A DNA stretch of 64,000 nucleotides, from contig OZ253540.1 in assembly GCA_965262485.1 (NCBI GenBank), forward strand, positions 1,054,001 through 1,118,000, written 5' to 3'. The translations under genes and the position numbers were made by a program. Below are positions 1 through 7,245 of this stretch, piece after piece. The notes under the pieces were generated by a model that ran no database searches, was not told the DNA's origin, and worked only from the letters and a program-made list of their open reading frames with translations. Position 1 is the stretch's first letter; each line of letters opens with the position of its first letter. The DNA is from Bin87 sp965262485 (GTDB taxonomy: Bacteria; Chloroflexota; Dehalococcoidia; Lucifugimonadales; UBA3495).

Positions 1-20
1 CGGATCACAGGAGGCCTACC

Positions 21-479
21 ATGGCAATGCAATCGTCCGGAGTGTCTCACATCGCGGTGTGCGTTCGAGATCTGGACAAAGCGCTGGAATTCTACCGGGA
101 CATCCTGGGCATGACGGTAACCGTCGACAGGATGCAGGATACTTCAACCGGTGGCCTGCCCCACGTTTACGCGCACAACCGATCAACCAGGCGCCAGGCG
201 GTGTTGACTTACGGAGACGGAGCGGCGCCCACGCTGGTAATGACCAGCCACCCGGGTGATGACACTGACGGCGCACCGATCAAGCTTGACCAGGTGGGAA
301 TCAGCCATATCTCGTTCACGGTGCCGGATGTCAAAGCGTTGGCCGACGAGCTAATCAGCAAGGGCGTTGAGCTGGCCGGGCCCATGGACGGATTCACCAA
401 CGCAAACGGCGAGGTTTCAAGCATTTTCGTTTACGATCCCGACGGAATACTGGTTCAGTTTGATAGCGGCGGCGGCTGA
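21..479 (+). CDS. VOC-family (glyoxalase/dioxygenase fold) protein, copy 1
   Basis: 152 aa. Two beta-alpha-beta-beta-beta modules are visible: the first opens with GVSHIAVCVRDLDKALEFY, the second with QVGISHISFTV and ends in GILVQFD. His10, the His of GISHIS and the Gln of VQF sit where VOC enzymes bind metal, so a divalent-metal enzyme is plausible. The substrate cannot be told; glyoxalase I, ring-cleavage dioxygenases, epimerases and fosfomycin/bleomycin resistance proteins share the fold. The ATG follows a GGAGG ribosome site at 10-14. The next gene is a same-length homologue, so this is a tandem duplication. Confidence 0.9.
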   Translation: MAMQSSGVSHIAVCVRDLDKALEFYRDILGMTVTVDRMQDTSTGGLPHVYAHNRSTRRQAVLTYGDGAAPTLVMTSHPGDDTDGAPIKLDQVGISHISFTVPDVKALADELISKGVELAGPMDGFTNANGEVSSIFVYDPDGILVQFDSGGG

Positions 480-557
480 TAATTGGCCGTAATTGCCGGA
501 CGCGGAGAGTTTCTGCCAGGTATGTCAAGCAGGAATGTCAAGAAGGAGAATGCCATT

Positions 558-1016
558 ATGCCCATGAATTCTACGGGTGTATCTCATATCGCGATCTGTG
601 TCAGCGATCTGGATGTTTCGCTGAAGTTTTATTGTGAAGCGCTGGGGATGTCGGTGGTGAGCGACGCAATACAAGACACCACCACGGGCGGGCTGCCCCA
701 TGTTTACGCTCACAACCGCAGTACCCGGCGACAGGTGCGGTTGGCTTATGCCGACGGCGCCAAACCCACGCTGACCATGACCTGTCATCCGGGCGAATCC
801 CCGGACGGCACACCCATAAAATTGGATCAGGTGGGCATCAGCCACATCTCTTTCAGCGTGCCCGACACCAAGGCCCTAGCTACAAGCCTCGCGGCACAAG
901 GTATCCCGTTGGCGGCGCCCATGGATGTCTGGACCGACGCTGAAGGGAAAGTCAGCAGTTTCTATGTTTACGACCCGGACGGAATCCTGGTGCAGTTTGA
1001 CGCCGGCGGAGGCTGA
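558..1016 (+). CDS. VOC-family protein, copy 2 (tandem paralogue)
   Basis: 152 aa, the same length as copy 1 and clearly homologous throughout, with shared blocks such as GGLPHVYAHNRSTRRQ and IKLDQVGISHIS. The frame is open from 483, but the ATG at 558 is preferred because AAGGAG lies just upstream and the N-terminus then matches copy 1. The same His/His/Gln metal-ligand candidates are kept. Differences concentrate in the first module, around residues 20-40, and at 75-85, which hints at changed substrate specificity or a heterodimeric partner. The function is unknown beyond the fold. Confidence 0.88.
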   Translation: MPMNSTGVSHIAICVSDLDVSLKFYCEALGMSVVSDAIQDTTTGGLPHVYAHNRSTRRQVRLAYADGAKPTLTMTCHPGESPDGTPIKLDQVGISHISFSVPDTKALATSLAAQGIPLAAPMDVWTDAEGKVSSFYVYDPDGILVQFDAGGG

Positions 1017-1020
1017 CGAT

Positions 1021-1557
1021 ATGTCCCACCACTATGACGAACACGACCGCGACAAGCTTGTAAGGTGGCGGCAAGAGTTGGCGTCCGCAGAATCGCAGTT
1101 GGATGAGTTTCCGGCAGCCGCGCTGTTTCTCGTCAAACCCCAGTGCACAGGCGCGCACGAGATATTCCGGAAGTACCGCACCGTATTTGAGGAACGAAAC
1201 GCCCCGTTTGCGAATCTGGTCGTGTTTGGGATGCACGGCATTTCAGAGACCGTACGCGGATTGCTGGAACAGGCGGGACTGACCGAAACCGATCTGCCCG
1301 TGCTGCTGATGGCGCCTACCGCGGAGTTGGATAACTGCATCGCGCTCACGCTGCCCTCCGGTGAGAGCCTGGAGGGCGGCGACGATCCCAACGGCGACGG
1401 CACGTGCGATTTCATGGCGCCCTGGCAGGATGTGCTGGACCGGATACGTATCACCAGAGATGGCCGAATATTGCGGCTGATGGGCGTACAGGGTCGGCGG
1501 ATGACGGGCCTGAACATCACGAAGCTGGCTGGGTCCATGTTGTCGGTTGGAGCATGA
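1021..1557 (+). CDS. Unknown 178-aa protein downstream of VOC pair
   Basis: The ATG at 1021 lies four bases after the TGA of the second VOC gene, so co-transcription is likely. The N-terminus is charged (MSHHYDEHDRDKLVRWRQEL) and helical. The middle holds LVVFGMHGISETVRGLLEQAG and an acidic GGDDPNGDGTCDF stretch. There is no signal peptide or membrane span. I recognise no family; the N-terminal helical half could be an oligomerisation segment. Placement next to the VOC pair suggests a shared pathway, but nothing in the residues identifies chemistry. Confidence 0.7.
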   Translation: MSHHYDEHDRDKLVRWRQELASAESQLDEFPAAALFLVKPQCTGAHEIFRKYRTVFEERNAPFANLVVFGMHGISETVRGLLEQAGLTETDLPVLLMAPTAELDNCIALTLPSGESLEGGDDPNGDGTCDFMAPWQDVLDRIRITRDGRILRLMGVQGRRMTGLNITKLAGSMLSVGA

Positions 1558-1562
1558 TTAAA

Positions 1563-1589
1563 GGGCGGACATTCCTGATGTTCCGCCCC
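1563..1589. terminator. Hairpin between convergent genes
   Basis: GGGCGGA-CAT-TCCTG-ATG-T-TCCGCCC forms a strong stem between the rightward unknown gene and the leftward NHL gene. It lacks a clear U-tract on either side, so it may be a weak bidirectional terminator or an mRNA end-stabilising stem. Confidence 0.4.
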
Positions 1590-1611
1590 TGGATCGTTGG
1601 GGTAACGATGT

Positions 1612-2481
1612 CTAACGCCGGGCGAGTTTGACCAACCTGCTACCTTCCTGGTTGTGGCCGATGTACAGGTCGCCGTGGGAATCTGCCCATACGGCATGAC
1701 CCCCGGAACCGCCGATATCGATCTTGGCCAGTACTTCGCCGTCCATGTTCAGGATGGTCAGGAACGCGTCAAGTTCCACCACGTAAGCAATTCCGTCACC
1801 ATCTACGTACATGTCGCACGGGCGGGCCAGATCGGTCCACATGTCCAGGTATTCGCCCTCACCGGTGAAGATCTGGACGCGGTTATTCTCCCGGTCGCAC
1901 ACCAGGACGCGGCCATCCCAGTGTACCCAGATGCCATGGGGGATGTGAAATTCACCCGGCCCGCGCTTGCCGGGGCGTCCCCAGGAGTGGAGGAGCTGAC
2001 CGTCGGGCGAGAACCGGTGCACCCGGCTGTTGGCGTACCCGTCGGAAACGAACAGGTCGCCGTTGGGCGCCAGGGCGATGTCGGTACAGCGATTGAAAGG
2101 CCCGGCCGCCTTCCACATGGTCCCGTCAGGGCGGGCGCCGCCAGTGTCCGACGGGGCGTCCCAGACACCCATCGTTAGCAACGGTTTGCCGTCCAACGTG
2201 CACTTCACGATTGCGTGGGATTCACGAACCGGCAGATATACGTGGTCTTCGCCGCTGATGAATATGCCGTGGGCGTCGGTCAGGTATTCCTTGCCCCATT
2301 CCTGAAGGAAGTCGCCTTCCCGGTCGAAAATCATGAGCGGGTGATCGCTGCGATTGAATACGTAGACCCGGTCTTGAGAATCGCAGGCCGGTTCGGCCTG
2401 GCCAATCGACCAGCCGTCGGGTGTTTTTGCCCAGTTGTCCAGGACTTCGTAAGTAAAATCTCCACTGCCTACTGTTGGCAT
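1612..2481 (-). CDS. NHL-repeat six-bladed beta-propeller protein
   Basis: 289 aa. Repeated NHL-type units recur: SQDRVYVFNRSDHPLMIFDREG, PNGDLFVSDGYANSRVHRFSPDG, WDGRVLVCDRENNRVQIFTGEG and SHGDLYIGHNQEGSRLVKL. The set resembles the propeller of peptidyl-alpha-hydroxyglycine amidating lyase and related cytosolic sensors. The frame is open to 2553, but the ATG at 2481 has a GGAGG site about 10 bases upstream and gives a clean start (MPTVGSG). No signal peptide is seen, so it is probably cytosolic. It may be a lyase, a lactonase-like hydrolase or a binding scaffold. Confidence 0.85.
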   Translation of the reverse strand: MPTVGSGDFTYEVLDNWAKTPDGWSIGQAEPACDSQDRVYVFNRSDHPLMIFDREGDFLQEWGKEYLTDAHGIFISGEDHVYLPVRESHAIVKCTLDGKPLLTMGVWDAPSDTGGARPDGTMWKAAGPFNRCTDIALAPNGDLFVSDGYANSRVHRFSPDGQLLHSWGRPGKRGPGEFHIPHGIWVHWDGRVLVCDRENNRVQIFTGEGEYLDMWTDLARPCDMYVDGDGIAYVVELDAFLTILNMDGEVLAKIDIGGSGGHAVWADSHGDLYIGHNQEGSRLVKLARR

Positions 2482-2530
2482 GGGTCCACCTCCTGGTGTC
2501 GTTGCGATGCCGTTGAGAGAGATTATTGGT

Positions 2531-4075
2531 TCAACTGCCGTTGGCCAATGCAATGGCCAGCTGCGCCAGCGTGCGGGTGGGGACTCCCGTTGCGCCTTTG
2601 ACCAGATGCCCTTTGTTGCTGGACGAGGTTGAAGTGCCCGCGATATCCAGGTGTACCCATTCGGCGTCCTCGGCGAATTCGCGCAGCAGCATGGCCGCGG
2701 TAATGGAACCGGCCTGCCGTCCGCCGGTGTTTTTCATATCGGCCACGTCGGATCGGATCAGCTCGCGATAATCTTCCAGCATGGGCAATTCCCAAAAACG
2801 CTCGCCGCTGCTCTCACCGGCAGACTTGATCCCGCCAGCCAATGCCGCAGAATTGCCCATAATTCCCGTGCACACTTTTCCGAGTGTAACAACCATCGCG
2901 CCGGTGAGGGTGGCCACGTCAACCAGTCGGGTGATACCCAATTTGCGGGCGTAGCACAGGGCATCGGCCAAAACCAGCCGTCCCTCGGCGTCGGTGTTGA
3001 TGACTTCGATGGTCTTTCCATTCATTGCGGTTACGACATCGCCGGGCCGTTGTGCGCGACCTCCGGGCATGTTTTCCGTCGCTGCGATGAGGCCAGTGAC
3101 GTTGATTTTCGGCTGGAGGGTTCCGATGGCGCTCATCGCGGCAATCACTGACGCGCCGCCGGCCATGTCACCCTTCATAGCCTCCATGTTAGCCGCCGGT
3201 TTCAGCGAAATCCCACCGGTGTCGAAAGTGATGCCTTTGCCCACCAGCCCCAGGTTGTTCTCGGGATGGTCGGGGTCGCCCTGATATTTCAGGACGATGA
3301 GCTTGGGAGGTTCCTCGCTGCCCTGGGCTACTCCCAACAATGCGCCCATGCCATGCTGAACCATACCCTCTCGTTCGATTACATCAAAATCCAGCCCGGT
3401 TGCCTCGGCTACGCTGCGCGCGGCGTCGGCCATGCGGGTTGGCGTCATCACATTGGCGGGATGATTTACCAGATCCCGGGCCAGCATGGTGGCCTCGGCA
3501 AGGACTTGACCGGTTGCAACGCCACGGCGCAGAGTGTTTGCCCGATCTTCATCTATTTCGACGATTGTTACGTTATGAATGGAGCCATCGCCGTTTCCGG
3601 GCATTTCGTCGGGAGCAACATCATTGCCGTTGCTACGGTACTGGTCGAACTTGTACAGACCCAGCAGTGTGCCTTCCGTGACCGCACGCCCGCTGTCGGC
3701 CACGTCCAGCCCGCCGATGCCGGCGCCGTGGGCGATGGTCGCGTAGTCGCTTACCCCTTTGCTGCGGAGGAATCTCGCCACGCTCCCGCTGATCCGACGC
3801 ACCTGGTCAGCGTCGAGATCTTCAGACTTCCCGAGTCCTGCTACCAGGACGCGAGCCGCGGGGATTTTCCCCATAGTGTGGATGAGAGTCATCTCACCAA
3901 CTTTGCCGGTGATCTCGCCGTCGGCGATGAGTTCGGATATGCCTCCGCCCAAAGCGTTGTCGATCGCTCCGGTGCCTCCCCCAGGATGAGTTACGCCCTG
4001 AAAAAGGTTCACCACCAAAGCCGGGGTTGGGTAGTGAGTGATATCGGCAGTTACGACTTCGACGCTGGTTGCCAT
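2531..4075 (-). CDS. pepA: Leucyl aminopeptidase (M17)
   Basis: 514 aa, the normal family length. The C-terminal catalytic domain has the metal-binding block GKGITFDTGGISLKP (about residue 278) and the M17 signature NTDAEGRLVLADAL (about 360), so two-metal aminopeptidase activity on N-terminal residues is expected. The N-terminal macro-like domain (about 1-170) is present. GGAG lies just before the ATG. It is a cytosolic hexameric peptidase by family knowledge. The gene stands 49 bases upstream of the NHL gene on the same strand and may share its transcript. Confidence 0.96.
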   Translation of the reverse strand: MATSVEVVTADITHYPTPALVVNLFQGVTHPGGGTGAIDNALGGGISELIADGEITGKVGEMTLIHTMGKIPAARVLVAGLGKSEDLDADQVRRISGSVARFLRSKGVSDYATIAHGAGIGGLDVADSGRAVTEGTLLGLYKFDQYRSNGNDVAPDEMPGNGDGSIHNVTIVEIDEDRANTLRRGVATGQVLAEATMLARDLVNHPANVMTPTRMADAARSVAEATGLDFDVIEREGMVQHGMGALLGVAQGSEEPPKLIVLKYQGDPDHPENNLGLVGKGITFDTGGISLKPAANMEAMKGDMAGGASVIAAMSAIGTLQPKINVTGLIAATENMPGGRAQRPGDVVTAMNGKTIEVINTDAEGRLVLADALCYARKLGITRLVDVATLTGAMVVTLGKVCTGIMGNSAALAGGIKSAGESSGERFWELPMLEDYRELIRSDVADMKNTGGRQAGSITAAMLLREFAEDAEWVHLDIAGTSTSSSNKGHLVKGATGVPTRTLAQLAIALANGS

Positions 4076-4209
4076 TTTTTGCTCCGGTGGAATGGGATTC
4101 GCGGTGATTGCCCGATTATGCAGTCATGTGGTCGATAGCACAACTCCGCACAAGAATACGTTACCAGCGCAGGTATCCGGACGATCCCGCAGCGAGGAAA
4201 CCGGCGCGT

Positions 4210-4863
4210 TTACCGAGACGGATCGAACCAACCGGTGCGTCGCAGGACTTCTTCCAGAACCGAAGCCGTGTCCTCGGGCCGGCTTACCCTCAAGTGCGGG
4301 CGTGGGACGTCCTTTTCGGCAACTGACATCCTGGTGTATATGATCCAGTCGGCGTCGCTGGCGCTCGATTCATTCAGTCCGGCAGCGCGGTCGTCCAGGC
4401 GTTGGCGCACCAGCGCCGGATCAGCGGTGAACCGGACAATGAGGGGGTCAACTCCGGCGGCTTGAGCGACAGCGTAGAGGGGACGGCGCACCTGTTCGTT
4501 CAGATTGGTGGCGTCGAACACCACCGAATGGCCCTCGCGCAATATCTCGGCAGTGATCGCGTTCATCGCCGAGAATACGCGGCGGTGTTCCTGACGGGAA
4601 TACTCCGGTGCGCTCACCAGGGTTTTTCGAATACGGTCGCTGTTGATCCAGACGAAGGAAGATCGGGAGATCAACTGCCGTGCGAAGTGGGATTTCCCCG
4701 TCCCGGGCAATCCGCAGAGGATTACGAGCGCGGGTCCACGCGCGGGTTCCGCGGTGGAAACAGGCTGGAAGGACACCGTCGCCCGGAGGACATCGATGTC
4801 GGACGGGATCAGCCCACCGGCAGTCCAGAATTCTTGATTATCGGATCCCCGCGGTTCCAGCAT
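4210..4863 (-). CDS. P-loop kinase-like ATPase (AAA_33 / zeta-toxin-like)
   Basis: 217 aa. Walker A is GLPGTGKSHFARQL (about residues 51-64), after a hydrophobic strand (PALVILC). A second acidic strand, HSVVFDATNLNEQVRRPL, resembles the substrate-binding side of polynucleotide/gluconate-kinase-like enzymes. The RQRLDDRAAG segment is a likely lid. This architecture phosphorylates small molecules, RNA ends or sugars in known members; the substrate here is unknown. No antitoxin partner lies beside it, so a zeta-toxin role is not supported. Confidence 0.8.
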   Translation of the reverse strand: MLEPRGSDNQEFWTAGGLIPSDIDVLRATVSFQPVSTAEPARGPALVILCGLPGTGKSHFARQLISRSSFVWINSDRIRKTLVSAPEYSRQEHRRVFSAMNAITAEILREGHSVVFDATNLNEQVRRPLYAVAQAAGVDPLIVRFTADPALVRQRLDDRAAGLNESSASDADWIIYTRMSVAEKDVPRPHLRVSRPEDTASVLEEVLRRTGWFDPSR

Positions 4864-4903
4864 GAGCTAACACCTGTTGCCCAGCCCTGAATGCGTCCCG
4901 CTA

Positions 4904-5185
4904 CTAAAACAAGGCCCTAAGAATTGTTTGAACTACGATGAGTACGACAATTACGACCAACGGGCTGAAGTCCACCGTGCCCGTTTGGGGCAACTTTCTA
5001 CGAATCGGACCAAGCACCGGTTCCGTTACCCTGAAAACTACATCGTAGATTGTGACCAGTGCTTCCGGAAGGCGGTTGCCCTGGATGGTCATATATTGGA
5101 CGACGAATCCCAGGATAATGCGTGCCAACAGTAATACGTAACACAGGGTCACCAGGAGGTTGAGCAGGGGAAAAATCTGCGGCAT
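4904..5185 (-). CDS. YggT-family membrane protein
   Basis: 93 aa from the ATG at 5185. An in-frame start at 5254 would run back into proC and add a non-hydrophobic tail. Two membrane spans are clear: LLNLLVTLCYVLLLARIILGF near the N-terminus and FSPLVVIVVLIVVQTILRALF at the C-terminus, joined by a loop containing the family motif VFRVTEPVLGPIRRKLP. YggT proteins commonly follow proC/yggS near division genes. Known roles include osmotic or envelope stress, with no defined enzymatic activity. Confidence 0.88.
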   Translation of the reverse strand: MPQIFPLLNLLVTLCYVLLLARIILGFVVQYMTIQGNRLPEALVTIYDVVFRVTEPVLGPIRRKLPQTGTVDFSPLVVIVVLIVVQTILRALF

Positions 5186-5213
5186 TGCAAGTTTTCCGCA
5201 GGGCCAGCGGAGG

Positions 5214-6017
5214 CTATCCCTGGCCCAGGCGAATGGATTTGAGGTACGCGGCATTCACGGCGTCTACCAGCGCTGCCGGCACGCCGGCCCGCTCCAGCGT
5301 TTGCAACCCTTCTGCCGTGGTTCCGCCAGGGGAGGTTACCATGTCCTTGAGTTCGGACGGATGGCTTCCCGATTTGACAACCAGTTCCACGCTGCCCTTT
5401 ACAGTCTGCAAAGCGAGCCTTCGCGCGATGTCCCTGGGAAGTCCGACGTATACGCCCGCGTCGATAAGCGCTTCCAGAATCAGGAAAACGTAAGCCGGCC
5501 CGCTGGCGCTGAGTGCGGTAGCCATATCAAGGTATTTTTCGTCATCAACGTATATCTCATCGCCAACCGTTGACAAGATCGATTTGGTGAAGTCGCGGTG
5601 TTCGTCGTTGACCGCGTCAGCACAAGTCCACATGGTCATGCCGGCGCCGATTTGAGCCGGGGTATTGGGCATCACCCGGATTATTCCGGGGTGCTGTGCG
5701 CCACTGGAAAGCGAATCAATCCGCGCGCCCGCGACGATGGAAAGCAGTGACTGGCTCTGGGAGAAGGACCCCCGAACATCAGCGAACACCTTTGACAAAT
5801 CCTGTGGTTTCACTGCCAGCACCACGATCTCTGAACAGTCGATCACCGAGCCGTTTTTGCCGGATACGGATACTCCGTAGCGATCGGCCAAGTATTCGCG
5901 GCGGGCGGCCACGGGTTCGCCGATGGTGACGGATTCAGGTGCGGTGATGCCGGCATCCAGGACGCCGCCCAAAATAGCTTCGGCCATAGTGCCGCCGCCG
6001 ATAAACCCGATATTCAT
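5214..6017 (-). CDS. proC: Pyrroline-5-carboxylate reductase
   Basis: 267 aa. The Rossmann motif IGFIGGGTMAEAILGG binds NAD(P)H at the N-terminus, and the C-terminal signature KDMVTSPGGTTAEGLQTLE is diagnostic. It carries out the last step of proline synthesis, reducing 1-pyrroline-5-carboxylate to proline in the cytosol. It is followed at once by the yggT-like gene (28 bases) and preceded by pdxA, all leftward, forming a likely operon. Confidence 0.96.
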   Translation of the reverse strand: MNIGFIGGGTMAEAILGGVLDAGITAPESVTIGEPVAARREYLADRYGVSVSGKNGSVIDCSEIVVLAVKPQDLSKVFADVRGSFSQSQSLLSIVAGARIDSLSSGAQHPGIIRVMPNTPAQIGAGMTMWTCADAVNDEHRDFTKSILSTVGDEIYVDDEKYLDMATALSASGPAYVFLILEALIDAGVYVGLPRDIARRLALQTVKGSVELVVKSGSHPSELKDMVTSPGGTTAEGLQTLERAGVPAALVDAVNAAYLKSIRLGQG

Positions 6018-6053
6018 TGGTCTGGTCCTATCTGCCGGAGTCGTATATGAGGA

Positions 6054-7079
6054 CTAAGCCAGGCCATCGCCTCGAGCGAATGCGGCCGCCATCCGGATGG
6101 TTTCAACCATGGACGTATGGTCAGCGACATTTTTCCCGGCGATGTCAAACGCGGTGCCGTGATCGACCGACGTCCTGATGAACGGTAAACCCAGGTTGGC
6201 CGTGATGCTCTCTTCAAAACCGTATACCTTGACCGGGATGTGACCCTGGTCGTGGTACATGCACAGTGCTACGTCGTAGCGATCGTTGATTGCCTGGTGG
6301 AAAATAATATCGGCGGGAATGGGGCCGGTGGCATTGATGCCCTCGGATCGGGCCTCAGCCACGGCCGGGGCAATCTCTTCCGCCTCTTCGTTGCCGAGCA
6401 GGCCGCCGTCACTGCCGTGAGGATTCAATGCCGCAACTCCGATGCGCGGCTCGGCAAAGCCCCACTTTCTGAAGTTATCGTCGGTAAGGCGCAGGAAATC
6501 GAGGATCCGATCTTTTTTGACGTAGTCGCAGGCGATTCGCAAAGATCGGTGGGTGGTCAGGTGGACAACTCGCAGGTTTTTGGCGATCAACATCGTCGCT
6601 ACTGTTTTGGCTCCGGACAATTCCTGCAGCAGTTCCATGTGTCCGATGGCTTCGTAACCGGCCATAGCCGCTGCTTCTTTGTTCAACGGAGCGGTGGCCA
6701 GTCCATCCACCACTCCGGCCATAGCCAACTGTCCGGCTTTACTGACCCATTCCATAGCAGCTTTCCCGCACGCCACGCTGAGTTGGCCAACGGTGATGTC
6801 TTCGGCGTTCAGGTTGCCGATGTCCACGACATCCACCACGCCCGGGTTGGTTCCCGCCCCGCCGAGGTCATCGGAACGATGAATGCGCAGAGGCAGCCCC
6901 GTCATCTTGACGGCCTGTTCCATGGCGTAGATATTTCCCACCACCACCGGCCGGCACATGTTGTAAACATTGGGATCGGACAGAGCCTTTACCACAACCT
7001 CCGGGCCGATACCGCAAGGGTCGCCCATGGTGATGGCAATGGCCGGGCGGTCGGTGTCCAAGTTGGAATGTTCTGTCAT
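6054..7079 (-). CDS. pdxA: 4-hydroxythreonine-4-phosphate dehydrogenase family
   Basis: 341 aa from the ATG at 7079; the frame is open to 7205 but the extra residues are not family-like. Signature blocks are ITMGDPCGIGPEVVVKAL near the start, TAPLNKEAAAMAGY, and the metal-site motif MYHDQGHIPVKVYGF. PdxA oxidises 4-phosphohydroxy-L-threonine in DXP-dependent PLP synthesis. PdxA2-type paralogues act on D-threonate or other sugar acids. No other pdx gene is in the window, so the specific role is not certain. Confidence 0.92.
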   Translation of the reverse strand: MTEHSNLDTDRPAIAITMGDPCGIGPEVVVKALSDPNVYNMCRPVVVGNIYAMEQAVKMTGLPLRIHRSDDLGGAGTNPGVVDVVDIGNLNAEDITVGQLSVACGKAAMEWVSKAGQLAMAGVVDGLATAPLNKEAAAMAGYEAIGHMELLQELSGAKTVATMLIAKNLRVVHLTTHRSLRIACDYVKKDRILDFLRLTDDNFRKWGFAEPRIGVAALNPHGSDGGLLGNEEAEEIAPAVAEARSEGINATGPIPADIIFHQAINDRYDVALCMYHDQGHIPVKVYGFEESITANLGLPFIRTSVDHGTAFDIAGKNVADHTSMVETIRMAAAFARGDGLA

Positions 7080-7245
7080 GGCATTGCTCTCGCTGCGAAT
7101 CGGTGAGGAACTGGTATATGTGTGCCAACAATAGTAATGGTTACAGGATGCGACCGCAACGGTACGTTTGAGACGTTGGATTACTGCACATGCAGGACCC
7201 GCCACAGTCGCATTGCGACCGGGGCGGGCCGGCGAGTCCGGTCAA

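Noticed and set aside
4210..4863. Zeta-type toxin assignment for the P-loop gene
   Set aside because: No antitoxin-sized partner adjoins it and the motif set is shared by many small-molecule and polynucleotide kinases.
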